From contig NC_081408.1 of assembly GCF_030272615.1 (NCBI RefSeq), positions 769,385,336-769,449,335 on the forward strand: 64,000 bases of DNA, written 5' to 3'. Positions within the stretch are counted from its first letter, which is position 1. Each line of letters begins with the position of its first letter. A program made the translations under genes and the position numbers. Source of the stretch: Cryptomeria japonica. Lineage: Eukaryota > Streptophyta > Pinopsida > Cupressales > Cupressaceae. The notes below the pieces were generated by a model. The model worked only from the letters and a program-made list of their open reading frames with translations. It was not told the DNA's origin and ran no database searches. This document shows, in pieces, positions 1 to 12,214 of this stretch.

Positions 1-1632
1 CAAATTTCACTCAAGAACTCATTGCAATGATGTTTAGAATATATTCAACTTAGCATATTGAAAGAACAAGAGCATAGAATCATCAAGTTCATTATTAAAT
101 CTTCAATCAGATCATATAACATCAAAATGTTGACTGATTACCAAATTGCAGGCCTGGAAATGCAGATTTGATTGAATTGGCAAGCAACAACAGGCTTGGA
201 AGTCTAAAGTCTGATTACATGCATCCAACTAGAGTATTTAGAAAATATTAATAGTCAACTCCAACCTCAATATGGTTCCAATCTCTTCAAAGGCTTATAC
301 AATTCTGTTATCAACAGGTAAGGATCTGCAATGTTGACCAGCAGAATTTCCAGCTTCAAGTGGACTGTTATAACACACAGGAAATCTGAAACTCCCTGGG
401 TCCTTGATACAAATGTCAACTGAAGTGATGATATCAGTACTCAGAAATTGTATTTGACATACTAAAGATGCAACATCAACGCTCAGGAATTGTGTAACAG
501 CAATCAGGAAGCTCCTATCTTCATAAATTAGTCCAACTCTGCCCACTGTCAAATGAGAAGTACAAAACAGAAATAGATTATGATTTTCAGAATTATTGAA
601 ATACAGTTCTGACCTTGCAAAAATGCGTTAATGGATCTGCAAATAAACTTCAAACCCTAGCTGGTTTAAGCTCCAAAATGATGTAAAACCTCTCGATAAT
701 CTGTAACTGTCAAATCCTCCAGAGACCAGTTATCCTCCAGCAATCTGATAATGAAGCGCAATGGTGAATCTTGGATGAATCCACACCAAAGATGGATTTG
801 GGTTTCCGTCCAAACCACCGAGAAACACCAAGGGTTTCCGTCAAATTTCTTGTAAATGGAAAGACAAAGCTCTCAAACTTTTCAGAGAGAAATAAAATAA
901 ACCAAGAATATCAAATGACTTCCTCAAATCTCCTTTTATAATCCTCTCATGAAGTTTCTGGAAACCCTATATAAATTTCCCACATTTAATATTTAAATAT
1001 TTAACTTTATGGGAAATAATAATAAAGTGACCCCTCATATAATTTCTTCATCGATATAAAGTCACTTTAATATCCTTATGCATCCATTTGTTGGCCCTTG
1101 TCTCCATAAATTTTTATTAAATTACTTAACATATTTTTAACATTTTTTAAATAATACATCAGAATGCCAAATGAGGTCAAAAATAACATTAGAACTGAAA
1201 TCACAGTCTATCCCGAAATAGAAATGCTGCCAGGATTGACTGAATTTGTAAATTGACAACTGAAGCTGATATGAGCTCATATTATAAATACCAGTGTTCA
1301 CTGGGGACTAAAGAGAACAAACCTAGAAAAATCCAGAAAGATAAGTGTGAGCTGAGCATTTACTATAAATAACAACTCTCCACAAAACCTGCTAAAATTG
1401 TGAACTGAGCTCCCCAAGAGAATAGGAACACTCCCAATTGACCAATGGGTGTCAAAACTGACACTAAAAATAGCAAGTCTTGGACAAGTTGTCCAAAATG
1501 ACTCTAGAAAGTGTCGTCCAACTCCACAAACAACCATTGGCGACAATGCAAACCCTCTCTGAACTGACTGATACCAACCCAGAATAACAGTATCAGCCTC
1601 ACTGCAAAGGACCCTAAAAAGTGGATATTACA
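1..1632 (-). mobile_element. Partial LTR at window edge (gypsy-like)
   Basis: No gene is visible here. The block ends at 1632 in GGATATTACA, which matches the GGGGACATTACA terminus shared by several LTRs in this window. The last 70 bases (a GATACC...GTATC-like stretch, then AAAAAGTGG) resemble the end of the gypsy LTR at 61915-63219, and AT-rich blocks around 960-1150 resemble that LTR too, so I place it in the same orientation. The other end lies before position 1, so no target duplication can be tested. It could be a solo LTR or the 3' LTR of an element extending leftwards. Short minus-strand reading frames in it (for example 295-552) look like chance. Confidence 0.42.
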
Positions 1633-3306
1633 TGTTTTGACTAAATTGCAAATTGTATTTGGTCCAGTATTATGATTATTTGCAATGCTTCAAGTCAGAA
1701 AATTACAAATCTAAATTTAAGGGTTTTGCTTTGATTAGGGGATTGCCTTTTTGTTCCTAAAATTGAAGTATAACCAATAGATTTTTAATGTAATTTATAT
1801 GTTAAGTACTGTTCATAGAAGCAATTATCTTTCTTGGGAATCTCTTGGCATACCAAAAGATATATTTTCAATATTATTGGGAACCCAAAAGGTGCAGACA
1901 AATTAAAAAAGAAAAGAAAAGAAAAGAGAAATAACTGATTTTTTTTACATTTAAAGCTATTCTAAAGCATAGAGAGTGAGCAAATGAAAGTAAATGAGAT
2001 TGTATGCCATGACTTTTGAAATATGATTTTTCTCATTAATTTTGAGGTCACAGATTACAGATAGTTATAATATAAATCCCTTTACAATGTTGATAAATAA
2101 TTTGCCAAAATGATAATGAACCCTTCATGCAATAAAACACAGCTAAGGTAAACAAGACCTGTTAACCCTGTGGTTAACCTTAACTATCAAGTCCAAGAGG
2201 CTATTCTATACAGAATACGAACTATAATTGACAACAACAGTTTCCCTAACCTCTTCAAACACCTCTTTAAGTTTGCAGTGGTGTCAACAATCATGCCTGG
2301 AATTTCAGCACAGCAGTATCCCGTCTTAACAATGATGTGTTGTATTAATGATTTTTAATCAGCAATATTTCCCATAATGTTAAGCAGAAATGATTCCTAT
2401 ATTTGATCACAGTTCTAGTAACAATGCTCCTGAACACCACTGTCAAGAATGATACATATCACAATAATGACAAAATGCCACGAATCCCTGATCGTAAGAA
2501 GATAGCTAATCACAGACAAATAATTATGTCAAAATACAATAATGATGAGAACAATCTCAATTGATACAACATAATTAACAGCTAATATATAATACAACTA
2601 TGTTTACAAATGAAGTGATGACAACAATCCATTGCGAAGTAGAAATCACAACAAGTCAATGACAGCACTAACACCTGTGATGCAATGTTGACAAGTTAAA
2701 AAACAGTTTTGTCTGGTAATGACTATAGTCATGAATCATAATAATGACAGCAGCGTTCACTGTTATTCAAGGGAACAGTGATAGTCACTAATCACTGTAA
2801 CAACAGTCATGTTCCCTATTCAAAAGGTTTTCAAATCTGATTATGCCAAGTGTCTTCAAAAATGTAGATAACTACGCACATTTTTGAAATAACAATGGCA
2901 ATAATTGTCTTCTTCCTTTGGCAACATTAACAATATGGCAGCTGGAAATCTTAACAGCTTCTTACACTGTTCAAGGTGTATAACCCATTTATAAAAGTTT
3001 TAGAGAAGAACGATACAAAAAATCACAGTTCTGATGTGTATATAGAGAAATTTTTTTATTGTGATATTAGTATTACCGGTGATATATTGGTGAAAATTCT
3101 GGTCAAAGTCAACACAGATTGAGAAAATATTGAAATATAGTAATATTTTATTTTTCAATGATATCTACTTCTATTACTACTGTTCTATTGAGAATATGTG
3201 ATGTTTCAAGTGACTAAATGAAAGAAAGTGAACACTGATTGTCATTAAACTTGTAAGTTAGCCATTGGAATTTGTTTTTTATTTTAATTTTTATAAATTT
3301 TGACAG
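1633..3306 (+). other. Intronic sequence upstream of the first visible exon
   Basis: AT-rich non-coding DNA running up to a polypyrimidine-AG acceptor (TTTTGACAG) at 3298-3306. I looked for the preceding aspartyl aminopeptidase segment (the part leading into the AGNGFHI motif) and found none, so the upstream exon is left of the window. A loose, diverged series of GACAAC/ACAGTGA-type motifs lies at about 2170-2820, with no clear unit. Confidence 0.6.
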
Positions 3307-3385
3307 GTACACTGCAGGGAATGGTTTTCACATAGTAGGTGCTCATACAGATAGCCCTTGCCTCAAATTGAAGCCTTATTCTAAG
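3307..3385 (+). CDS. Aspartyl aminopeptidase, exon A (first metal-ligand motif)
   Basis: An internal exon of a family M18 metallopeptidase, a cytosolic or vacuolar enzyme that removes N-terminal Asp/Glu from peptides. It starts with the third base of a codon (phase 2 intron before it) and then reads 26 codons. These contain AGNGFHIVGAHTDSP and CLKLKP, the hallmark block of plant and animal aspartyl aminopeptidases. The His codon at 3344-3346 is the first zinc ligand of the family. The acceptor is ACAG and the donor AAG|GTACTAG. The exon ends in phase 0, so it joins directly to the exon at 17259. The homology is recognised from memory of the family; no search was run. Confidence 0.93.
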
Positions 3386-4835
3386 GTACTAGCTCAATTC
3401 GTTTGTTTTAATTTGATTTTCCTGAAAGTTCTATTACATACAAGAACCTAAGGTAATTGCACTGATGTTCTTAGAAATTGTATAAGATAAAAAGAACACT
3501 GGATCAGTCATCAAACAGTGTAACATGACTGATCGATTACCAATAGAATAGGTATTAGGAAATGGAGGTTTGAGATGGTGCTTGTTATATAAATTATAAA
3601 GCTGTTTGAAGGATAAAATCACCAGCAAAGGGTCAAAAACTGATATCAGCAAAAAGAAAAATATTCCAGCATGGAAAGCTTATGAACATGCACTCGATCA
3701 TGCAAGTACATTTCAGTAAGTTTTGAGTTCTAGCAACAAAGGAAAAAATGCTGATAGTTAGAAATCCAAATGATTTTTTTTTTGAAACAAAATGAGATGA
3801 ACACTAAATTCAATAGTAACACTACTGAACTTTGAGGTGTGGAGTTTACAAATTTGTTAAAGATCTGATAAAATATCTTTGGTCTGTGTGCATATGAAGG
3901 TTTCACAGAAATTATACTTTTTTTTTATTAAACTCTGCCATTTTCCTATTTGAAAAAAAATATCATAGTGAAAATAATCAATGAGTATGTGACTGTGCCA
4001 TGCAAAGATCTGGGCAATATGGAAAAACATCCCTGCAATGTTTCAAAGGCCCTGAAGAATAAGAGAGCCCTAAAATGCTATAGTCTAACCAATCAAAACA
4101 TCAAATAGTAACTTGGGAAATTTTAATACATATCAGTACAGTACTGTCAACTAAATTGTACTATTTGCTGTACAATACCCAAAAAAGCAACTGGAATTGT
4201 TGGAGGAGGAATATCCCTTGGATTTAGCAGTTCAGGATATCCATGGACCAGAAAGAGCCAATATTGCCTGCTAAGCCGTGACAGCTATGGGCCAGACAGA
4301 TGGAGGATGATCTTGAATGTATTAATAGCTTAATCATTCCCAACAATTGCTATGGGGCTTGGGATCAGTTTCTGGAACTTCCCATTCATCTTTATTTTCT
4401 TGTTTGCAGCTATGCTTATATGAATGATGCAGGAGCATCCGAGGCTGACAAGCAATCTTGCATCACCAAAAGGATATTTTTTAAGTTTAACTTGTGTTTT
4501 TGTTAGCTCCTAGGAATTCTAATAGTTAAGTTGAACGTTTCAATCATTAAGTGGATTCTATCATCTTTGGGTTTACTTCCCAACTGGACATCAAGGGCAT
4601 AGTAAAGCTACATTGGATAGAGATCTCAGGTCCATTGGGCTATCACTTTCGCTATACACCTTTCTGTCCTTGGATCTCCAATAAGCCAAAGAAGGCAATG
4701 AGGGCAGATTTAAATAATGCTTTTGGGTTTGTGGCCTTCTGACAATCAGGTAGTCACCTTTTCTTGCCTTAGGTGACTATCTTCAATCCCAAATATGTGA
4801 GATGCTGCCACATGTCGTGGAATGAAGATCAATTG

Positions 4836-5003
4836 TGTAAATGGTAATTGCGTTAATGTATTGAGCAAAATGTACAATTGTACATATAGGCAAGTTTCTA
4901 AAAAGAAACAAGTGACAACAAGAAACATAAATAGAAACATCTATTTACAATAGATTACAATATTGACCATTAAATAAAGCATAAGGTGAATAATACTTTA
5001 ATA
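4836..5003 (-). repeat. Probable 3' LTR of the copia element
   Basis: On the minus strand the RNase H frame ends in a stop, then a polypurine tract AAGGGAGGG (5012-5004), followed at once by TATTAAAG. The same polypurine tract plus TAT(T/C)(A/G)AAG start is seen in the short element at 46161-47314. This suggests a copia lineage whose LTR starts with TA rather than TG. The far end at about 4836 (ATTTACA on the minus strand) is a guess from the usual CA end. No partner LTR is visible to confirm the length. Confidence 0.5.
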
Positions 5004-7020
5004 CCCTCCCTTAATGGTCAATCTATCAACTACACCAGGCTGCCCTCTGAACTTGACAAACTTATTTGGATTTAGAGACTTTGTGAGAATATCTGCAATC
5101 TGGTCCTCAGTAGGAACATACTGCAAATCCACGGATCCATCTTCAACCAGCTTGCGGATGAAGTGACAATGTAGCTCAACATGCTTGGTACACTCATGGA
5201 AGACTGGATTTTTGGCAAGTTTGAGCACCCTTTGATTGTTGCAGAAGAGGGTGAAGGACTTGCTTGAGACATCTGGATGTCTAAAAGCATCCTTCGAAGC
5301 CAAACTGCCTCACAAGTTGCTTTGACTATTCCTCAATATTCAACTTCCGTCGAGGAAAAAGCTACTGCCTATTGTTTCTTAATGTTCCAAGTGACTGCAC
5401 CTATGCCCAAATTGAAGACATACTCAAATGTGGGCTTTCTGTTGTCAACAGAGCCTGCCCAATCCAGATCTGTGAAGCTGATGAGTCTGGGATCTTTGGT
5501 TCGTCCATAGAGGATACCAAAGTCTGGAGTGTCGTTGACATAGCGCAAGATGCGCTTCGCCATAGCCCAATGATCTAATGTAGGAGTTGTCATGAAGCAG
5601 GATATGTAACTCATTGCATAGTTGAGATCAGGTCTAGTGGCGGCAAGATAGATTAAATTGCCCACTAGTTGCCTGAATGCAGATTCATTCTCAACTGGAG
5701 AATCAGATTTGGTCGACAACTTCAAGCCTTTCTCCATAGGTGTAGATGCAAGTTTGCAGTCCTGCATTCTGAACTTGTCTAGCAGAGCCTTGGCATACTT
5801 AGACTAAGAAATGAAGATGCTGTGATGTTGCTGCCAAAATTTGACTCCTAGGCAGTAGTGCAAAAGCCCAAGGTTGGTCATGTCAAATGACTGGCACAAA
5901 CTTTGCTTGATTCCCTGAATCAAAGATGTTGAATTGCCAGTGATTATCAAATCATCGACATATATGACCGGAAGGCTGATATCACTACTAGTAGTCTTCA
6001 CATACAAATTTGAGTCAGAAGGACACCTTTGGAAACCTTGATTTGTGAGGTACTTATCAATTTTCATTTACCATGCTCGAGGAGCCTATTTCAAGCCATA
6101 GAGTGCTTTCACCAGTTTGAGCACCTGGTGTTCTTTTCCAGCAATCTTGAATTCAGGAGGCTGCGTCATGTAGAGTTCTTCCTGTACCTCACCATTCGGG
6201 AAGGCACTCTTTACTTCCAGCCAAACTGAGATGCCATGGCTAGGACTAATCTGATGGTGCTCATCTTTGCTGTCGGAGCAAAGGTCTCCTCATAATCAAT
6301 TCCTTCATGCTAAGAGAAGCCTTTGGCAATGAGACAAGCCTTTTACTTATCCAAAGTACCATCAGCCTCATATTTTACCTTGGAGACCCATTTGTGCCCA
6401 ATGGGTTTCTTCTTTGGAGGAAGATCTGATAGAACCCAAGTGTTATTCTTTAGTAGACTATGATGCTTAGTTGCCATAGCTTGTTACCACACAGGTATCC
6501 CTTTCGTCTATGTTTGAGGCTCATACACATTGTGAATGTTGGCCATGAGAGCAAAATTAACAGAATCAGGATGTTTGCACTTATTCTGAGTTGTTCTACC
6601 TTCGATGACCTCATCATCATGAAGATCGCCAATCGTCTTAGCCCACCATTTAGGCGAGAGAGTAGAAGTCAGGTGGTGTAGTTGTTTGTCTAGGTGATCC
6701 TATAGGAGAAGGAGCCCATTAGGTGGTCCTAATGGAAGATAGACACCCAAGTCTTGAGCCTTGAAAGGCTGATCCTCTGGATCCAAAACTGGTGGAGAGA
6801 GCTGAAACGACCCTCGTTCCTCATCAAAAACCACATCATGAGAAGATGAGACGACCTCTATTGATGTCAATCAGCTGGTAGGCCTTGTGATTATCACTGT
6901 AGCCGGCTAGCATAAGCTTTTGGCTCGTGGCATCCAACTTGTTGTATTTAGCATTAGGGATCCAAACAAAAGCAGTGGAGCCAAAAAAATTTAGATGACT
7001 TATTTTGGGCTTGCGGCCTG
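4998..7020 (-). pseudogene. copia pol: integrase end, reverse transcriptase, RNase H
   Basis: Minus-strand fragments read in order. From 7020 downwards comes the integrase C-terminal/core region (GRKPKISHLNFFGS, then LMLAGYSDNHKAY). RT follows, with the catalytic YVDDLIITG motif in the frame 6067-5804. Next is the RT end and connection (5767-5369: STPMEKGLKL, LVGNLIYLAATRPDL, DLDWAGS). Last is RNase H (5303-4998: HVELHCHFIRKL, IADILTKSL). At least three frame breaks and internal stops between these pieces mean it cannot make a working polyprotein. Family knowledge identifies it as Ty1/copia; the breaks are seen directly. Confidence 0.9.
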
Positions 7021-8868
7021 TTGGTTAACAAATTTAGCCTTTTAAACTATAATCGAATGACTCGCTTCAGCCCAAAATAAGACCAATTGCAACCAACAGT
7101 TGAGCAAACCGTAATGGTTCCTCTTTGTATTTTGATATGAAGGTACAACTCCCTTTGTTAGATAAAATGTGTGTTTTTTGGATATGCTTTTAACGGGAAA
7201 GCAATAAAGGCAACTAACATCTTCTCATAGCCATGACACAGATGTGAACAACAGATTTATAAACAAAGAGGTACAGGGATAAACGACGCAAAGCCATCTT
7301 ATAAATACCCTCAACAGATAAACAAGAAAACAACAGTAATTCCCTCCAGCTAATGTGAATATTCAGAATTCAAAGCTTATAAAATAATCACAATCACAAC
7401 CCATGTGAGAGAAGGATTTATCCAAGAAGAGATTGCAATCAACATAGGAAAATTGACAATCATAAAGAATGATAAATGAACTCAAAGTTTCAATAAATCC
7501 CCTCTATTTCTTAGACAAAACCAGAAAGTTCAAAGACTTTTCAATCCTGCACAAAGATTATATTCCTCATAACCAAAACTGCCGTCTCCTGCTCCTTTAT
7601 TGTTTTTGTTACATATTTAAAGAAATGTTTCCATTTGTCCTTTCGGTTCCATAACCGTTTCTTTTGATGCCGTTATGGAAAAAGAAAATAAATTCTTGTC
7701 ATCTTCCTCATGGAGCCCGTGGATCATGGAAAGTCAATAATCCCTCTAATATGATAACATCTGATGGATTCACCTTTCGGGTAGGTACACATCTTAGATG
7801 ATGTTTGAAATCATAGCTAGGAATATCAATTGACTTCCACTGCTTTAATATCATCTTGCAATCAAGTAGCTGCTCTGTGTCAAATGCATCGTAGTCTTTC
7901 CGGAAGCCGTACCACCAGCAACCCCAATACAAATGGTTGCTTCTGTGCATCTTTAACTGTTGAAGTAGTAGGTCGCAGGTCATCTAATAGAAGACCTGAA
8001 AAATGAGCAATTGTAGTTGCCTCCATCAAGTACGACATATCACGAAGAACAAAAATAGCTAGTCCATGCTCGGGAGATTGATAGCAAAAAGTGGCATCTG
8101 ATCTTTTGCATGATGAAAGTAATTTTCCATATGCAGTCACCATAACATCTACCGACCCAAAGTGCTTTGTCCGCATTTCTTTGTAGCCCCTTTTGAAAAA
8201 GACTGTTGAGAAACCAGGTGTATTGAATATGTTATTTCATTTTGCATCTAACTAGATCGGGACAGTAGCGAGGACCAGGTCGGGGAGTCGGAGATAACAT
8301 GAACTTTGAAACTATATCGGGCATTTGAGGAGTTCGTGAACAATGCATATTGCCCAATAATACATAATGTCGAGGAGTCCGTGAAATATGGAACTTCAAA
8401 ACTGCATGGGAGTTTAGAAAAGCCTGACTTTCCTGACTACACAGATAGCCTCCGATTCAATGTAGAAAATTTGGCACTAGGCTAGTACTCAACTAATCCA
8501 TATTGCTGATTGTTATTATAATCATTTGCTGGTCTTTTGTGGGGCCCAAAACTATTAGGTCGGGCTTTGGAATTAAACTGGAACTATGTTGAGTATCCTC
8601 CATGATTTATGAACCATTAATATTACCCGACAATATATGGAAGTCTAAATTAAACAAAGTTAATATTCTTTGTTGACCACATATTTGAATTTTTCATTTA
8701 ATATATGGGTGAATGGTCTTGAGCTTGGCACCTATGCAATTCTTGGTAATAATAATAGTCAATATGATTTTTCGAGTACCAAAGGGTGTGTGCGAGAATT
8801 GATCGGGTTATGGGACAAACCAAGGATCTAAAATTTAGAGTTGGCCAAGTTCAAAAATTAGGGTAACA
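7021..8868. mobile_element. 1.85-kb insertion carrying a captured host gene fragment
   Basis: The copia integrase frame stops at 8876 and resumes at 7020. Both junctions carry the same 7 bases, CGGCCTG (7014-7020 and 8869-8875). Removing the insert and one copy restores the copia reading ...EEARSGRKP..., so the boundaries are firm. The insert contains a uridine-kinase-like pseudogene on the minus strand (7730-8026) and otherwise AT-rich DNA with no transposase that I can see. The ends are TTGGTTAACAAATTT and TGTTACCCTAATTTT (inward from the far end), only weakly alike. There is no poly-A at the 3' side of the gene fragment, so an ordinary retrocopy is less likely than a gene-capturing DNA transposon. 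The class is unresolved. Confidence 0.75.
7730..8026 (-). pseudogene. Uridine kinase-like pseudogene fragment
   Basis: On the minus strand, a start region MEATTIAHFSGLLLDDL leads to KQPFVLG. After a one-base frame slip comes the P-loop GGTASGKTT (about 7920-7890). The next residues, DAFDTEQLLDC, belong about 40 residues further on in plant uridine kinase-like proteins (UKL/UPRT fusion family). An IPSYDFK and a RKVNPSDVIILEG block follow and end at HDPRA. The nucleotide-binding N-terminal third is therefore present with an internal deletion and a frameshift. The rest of the kinase and the whole uracil phosphoribosyltransferase half are missing, so it is not functional. The missing block could be a skipped exon or a deletion. 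Upstream frame to 8176 may be 5' leader. Confidence 0.82.
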
Positions 8869-9990
8869 CGGCCTGACCGGGCTTCTTCTAGAGTCTTCTT
8901 CTTCACAGCCACAACATGAGACTGATTCAGAAGATAGACGACAGTGTTAATTGCTTCAGCCCAAAATTTATTGGGAACATTCTTGTGTTTGAGCATGGAC
9001 TGGACCATTTCGGTTATTGTGCAATTTCGCTGCTCAACGACATTGTTTTGTTGAGGGGTGTAGGGTGTTGTGAGTTGGCGCTTAATGCCATGTTGTTCAT
9101 AGAAATGAGAGAAAGCGGAAGAACAAAACTCCCCCCATTGTCTGACCTAAGAGTAATAATATGTTCACCAGACTCTTTTTCTACTAAGGCTTTGAACTTT
9201 TGAAACAAAACAAACACCTCTGATGTGTGCTTAAGGAAATACGCCCACATTTTATGACTAAAATCATCAACAAAAAGTAAGAAATACTTGGACCTAGTAA
9301 CAGGAGTATTCATCGGCCCATAGATATCAACATGGACCAATTGTAGTACCTTAGAAGCCTTCCAGGAGTTGCCGTTTGAAAATGGAGTTCGATGCTGCTT
9401 CCCAACCTGACATGCTTCACAAACTTTGAGGCTCTGGGTTTGGATCTTCGACAGTCCAATGCCAAGATCTTCTCGAACAAGTGGAGAAAGATAGTGCACA
9501 TTTAAGTGCCCATATTGCTGATGCTAGAGTGTACTAATAGAGGAGCGCTTGGCTGCCACGGTAAGCTCTTGAGAATCACCAGAGTCAACTAGTCTGAATA
9601 GACCATGATCCTCAAGACCCACGACAATAGTAGATTGAGTCTCCCGATCAATGATACTGCACTAATGTGAATTGAAGGTCATGTCGAGCTGAGGTGAATG
9701 TCTCAGTATCTAACTTACTAAGAGAAGGTTGAGTTCCATTCGTGAAACATAATACACATTGAGGAAAATCAATTTCCTCCCTCCAGACTGAATCTGCACA
9801 TTGCCCTTCCCAACAACAGTGTACTCTTCCCCTCCAAAAATAATAGAATCTGAGGAAGGCTGAAACTCAATGCACCGATCCCAACGATGAGTGAAGTGGC
9901 GAGAGGCATCTGAATCGATTTACTAGGTAGAAGACTTCACATGGTCTACAGGTCTTTTAGCCATGAAGGTATAAAAAGCAGACTCATTTT
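8869..9990 (-). pseudogene. copia protease remnant and integrase N-terminal part
   Basis: On the minus strand, about 9930-9880 reads IDSDASRHFTHRWD, the copia aspartic protease start with the usual DSGAS changed to DSDAS. About 9530-9360 has the integrase zinc-finger tail (HLNVHYLSP, CEACQVGKQHRTPF). From 9330 to 9110 comes the integrase core (HVDIYGPM, YFLLFVDDFSHKMWAYFLK, LRSDNGGSF). From 9000 to 8876 it reads LKHKNVPNKFWAEAINTVVY. Stops and frame shifts (for example near 9110 and 9670) break it. It joins the pol segment at 7020 once the 7021-8868 insert is removed. Confidence 0.85.
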
Positions 9991-10057
9991 GCTCAGTGTG
10001 CTCCGCTACGTTTGCCTTTGGTTGTGAACCACCTTACTTGGACTATGGAGCCAAGTG

Positions 10058-11253
10058 TTAACGACACTCAACCTTCATGTGACCATACTTGTGGCAGTAG
10101 TTGCATTGAATATTCTTCTTCTTCGAGCCTTCTAATGACGGAGCAGAGTTCTTTTGCTGAGAAGACTGAGATTTGCCTTTATCCTTATGAAAGGATTTGG
10201 CTGCGAAAGCTTGTTCTGTGGAGGACGAACTGGTACTACTGCCGAACTGTTGTTTCCACACCGATCTTGGTGTAGAAGTTTGTTGCACAACTTTGGAAAC
10301 TTGAGGTCAACATTAGTTGAAGTAATGTTGAGTGTCTCGACAAAATGTTCATAGGATTTCGACAAACTCTTCAGTGTAATGACTACCGTGTCCTCTTCCT
10401 CCATCTTTTGCTTGATTGCTTCCAACCTATGTTAGCCCGAGTTTCCAGGATGGAGGGACAGGGGGATGGGGAAACGGGTTTCTGGGATGGTTTTTTTTTT
10501 CCCAAAGTAGGGGACGGCAGGGGACGGCAGTGGGGACAGCTATATAAAAAATAGGGAAAATTTAAAATACATAGAAATTTTTTAAATATTTGTATAAAAA
10601 CATGGATAAAGCATGCTTATATACATTATAAAACCTTAAACATATAACGTTTGTGTTAAATAATTTAAATTGAGAGTTTGCATGAGAGTGGAAGTCAAAC
10701 AAATAATCAAAATTCAATCATTAATTTTATGGGACAGCCATAGTACAAGTTTCTGAGTTTTTGGGACGTCCCCGTTTCTGGGACGGGTCAAATTATGCCG
10801 GAAACGTGTCCCTGGGTAACATTGCTTCCAACTGATCACAGATGTCCTTGATCTTGGTGAGATGCTCTTGAAGAGATTTTTGTTCATCCATGACGATAGC
10901 GAAAAGCATGTTCTTGAGAAAGAACGCTCTGCTTTTATCAGAACTCTCATGCAACACCTCTAGATGCTCTTAAATTTCGGCAGCTCTCTTACCAGACGGA
11001 ACTTGTGGGAGTTTATCATCGGTGACCGATAGTTTGATGAGCATGACAGCTTCACGATTCTGCTCATCAAACTTATCCTAATCAAAACCGGCTATTGTAG
11101 GATGTGTGAATTTCCCCAACACCATCTGATCAAGGTGGCAATATTCAAAGATTGTCAATATTCGCTGCTTCCAGGTGTTGTAATTTCTGCCATTGAACTA
11201 TTGATTGCCTTCCAAAATTATGTTAGCCAAAGATGCCATCTTGCACGTTTTTT
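10058..11253 (-). pseudogene. copia gag with CCHC zinc knuckle, split by a MITE-like insert
   Basis: The minus frame starting near 11253 has the copia gag opening: a target-binding FNGRNYNTWK segment at about 11180, then SLQEHLTKIKDICDQLEAIKQK, and then KSLSKSYEHFVETLNI. The C-terminal zinc knuckle CNYCHKYGHMKVEC (C-X2-C-X4-H-X4-C) lies at about 10105-10060 and is intact. Internal stops are present (for example near 11080 and 10970). The frame is interrupted at 10427-10820 by a short insert, and reads straight through when this is removed with one copy of its 12-bp duplication. Confidence 0.85.
10427..10820. mobile_element. 394-bp MITE-like insertion in copia gag
   Basis: ATTGCTTCCAAC flanks both ends (10415-10426 and 10821-10832); excision rejoins the gag frame. 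The next four bases outside (CTAT versus TGAT) also half-match. The ends are loosely inverted: GTTAGCCCGAGTTTCC from 10431, against GTTACCCAGGGACACGTTTCC read inward from 10820. The interior has GC-rich motifs of the GGGACG / CCCGTCCC kind near both ends and an AT-rich middle, with no coding sequence. It is probably a non-autonomous DNA transposon. A 12-bp duplication is long for hAT (8) or Mutator (9), so the superfamily is open. Confidence 0.6.
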
Positions 11254-12214
11254 GAGACATGAAAAATGAGATAACAAAAAAGGCACAAAGCTAATGTAAA
11301 AACTGAGTGCACAAAACCCGAGGTACAGATCCCAATGCACAAAACTGAGGTAGATTTAGGCACAAATCACAATGTACGGATTTCCGAGGACCTAGAAAAT
11401 TTTGATGGAGACTCAGAAAATTTTAAAGAAAACCCAGAAAATATTAAAATAGACCCAGAAAATATTTTGAAATTTTTGTGGATCAAATATAGACCCTAGG
11501 TCATTGATGAAAACTAGAGGATCTGCTGTTAAAAAAGCTGGCTGTGGATAAACTCAAAACAGTAGGTCGAGTTTCAGAAAAAATACTGCAGAAAACAAAT
11601 GTCGTTTGCGGGCTGTAACAATGCACACGGCTCAACAAAACAGTGGTCATAGAACAAAGACCACTAATAAAACCTACAGAGATCGCACGGACTGAGAAAG
11701 ACACATAGGTCACGCGCAAAGAAACAAACGCCCAATAAAGCAGATTAAGATTGCGTGGGCTGCAGAGGGAAGTCACCTGAAAAAAGAAATCTCGTCGCAT
11801 ATTGAAAAAACGCAAGCAGAATGAACGTGACCACGAACACAGGTTGCAATGCGGAAAAAAAGAATTCGCGGGTCGCGAGCACAAAACACGACGTCGCGGC
11901 TAGCTGAAAAAGACGTCGTGACAAAACCTGGAGCGCAGAGGGACAAAACGCGAGCAGAAAACCCTCGACACAGCGCGGATGTAAACAAATTGCGTGGGCT
12001 GGGAGAGCCGAAGTCATGCGATGCAACCATGATCAAGGGTAGAAAATAGATGCGGGTAGAAGAAAAAAATCTCCTCAAGACAGACCCACGATCACAGAAT
12101 GCAAGACCGGAAAAAAAGGATGCTTAGAAAAAAACCTTTTGAAAAATTTCACTAAAAAATTCTCGTGTGAAAAAATTTTAGAATTTTAAATTTTAATTTT
12201 TTTTTTTAATTCCC
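11254..12214. other. Leader region of the copia element
   Basis: About 960 bases between the primer-binding site and gag. It holds short repeats of the type GACCCAGAAAAT (11395-11470) and a stretch with many CG dinucleotides (about 11630-12050). Small open frames occur on both strands but none resembles a known protein. A long leader is usual in plant copia elements. Confidence 0.5.

Noticed and set aside
1-3306. Possible upstream aspartyl aminopeptidase exon
   Set aside because: No segment encoding the expected residues before AGNGFHI, with suitable splice sites, was found.
4150-4740. Coding-looking stretch (ATAGGIV-like and FPFIFIFLFAAML-like translations)
   Set aside because: Hydrophobic translations appear in two frames but I cannot match them to a family; the stops and intronic place give no support for a gene.
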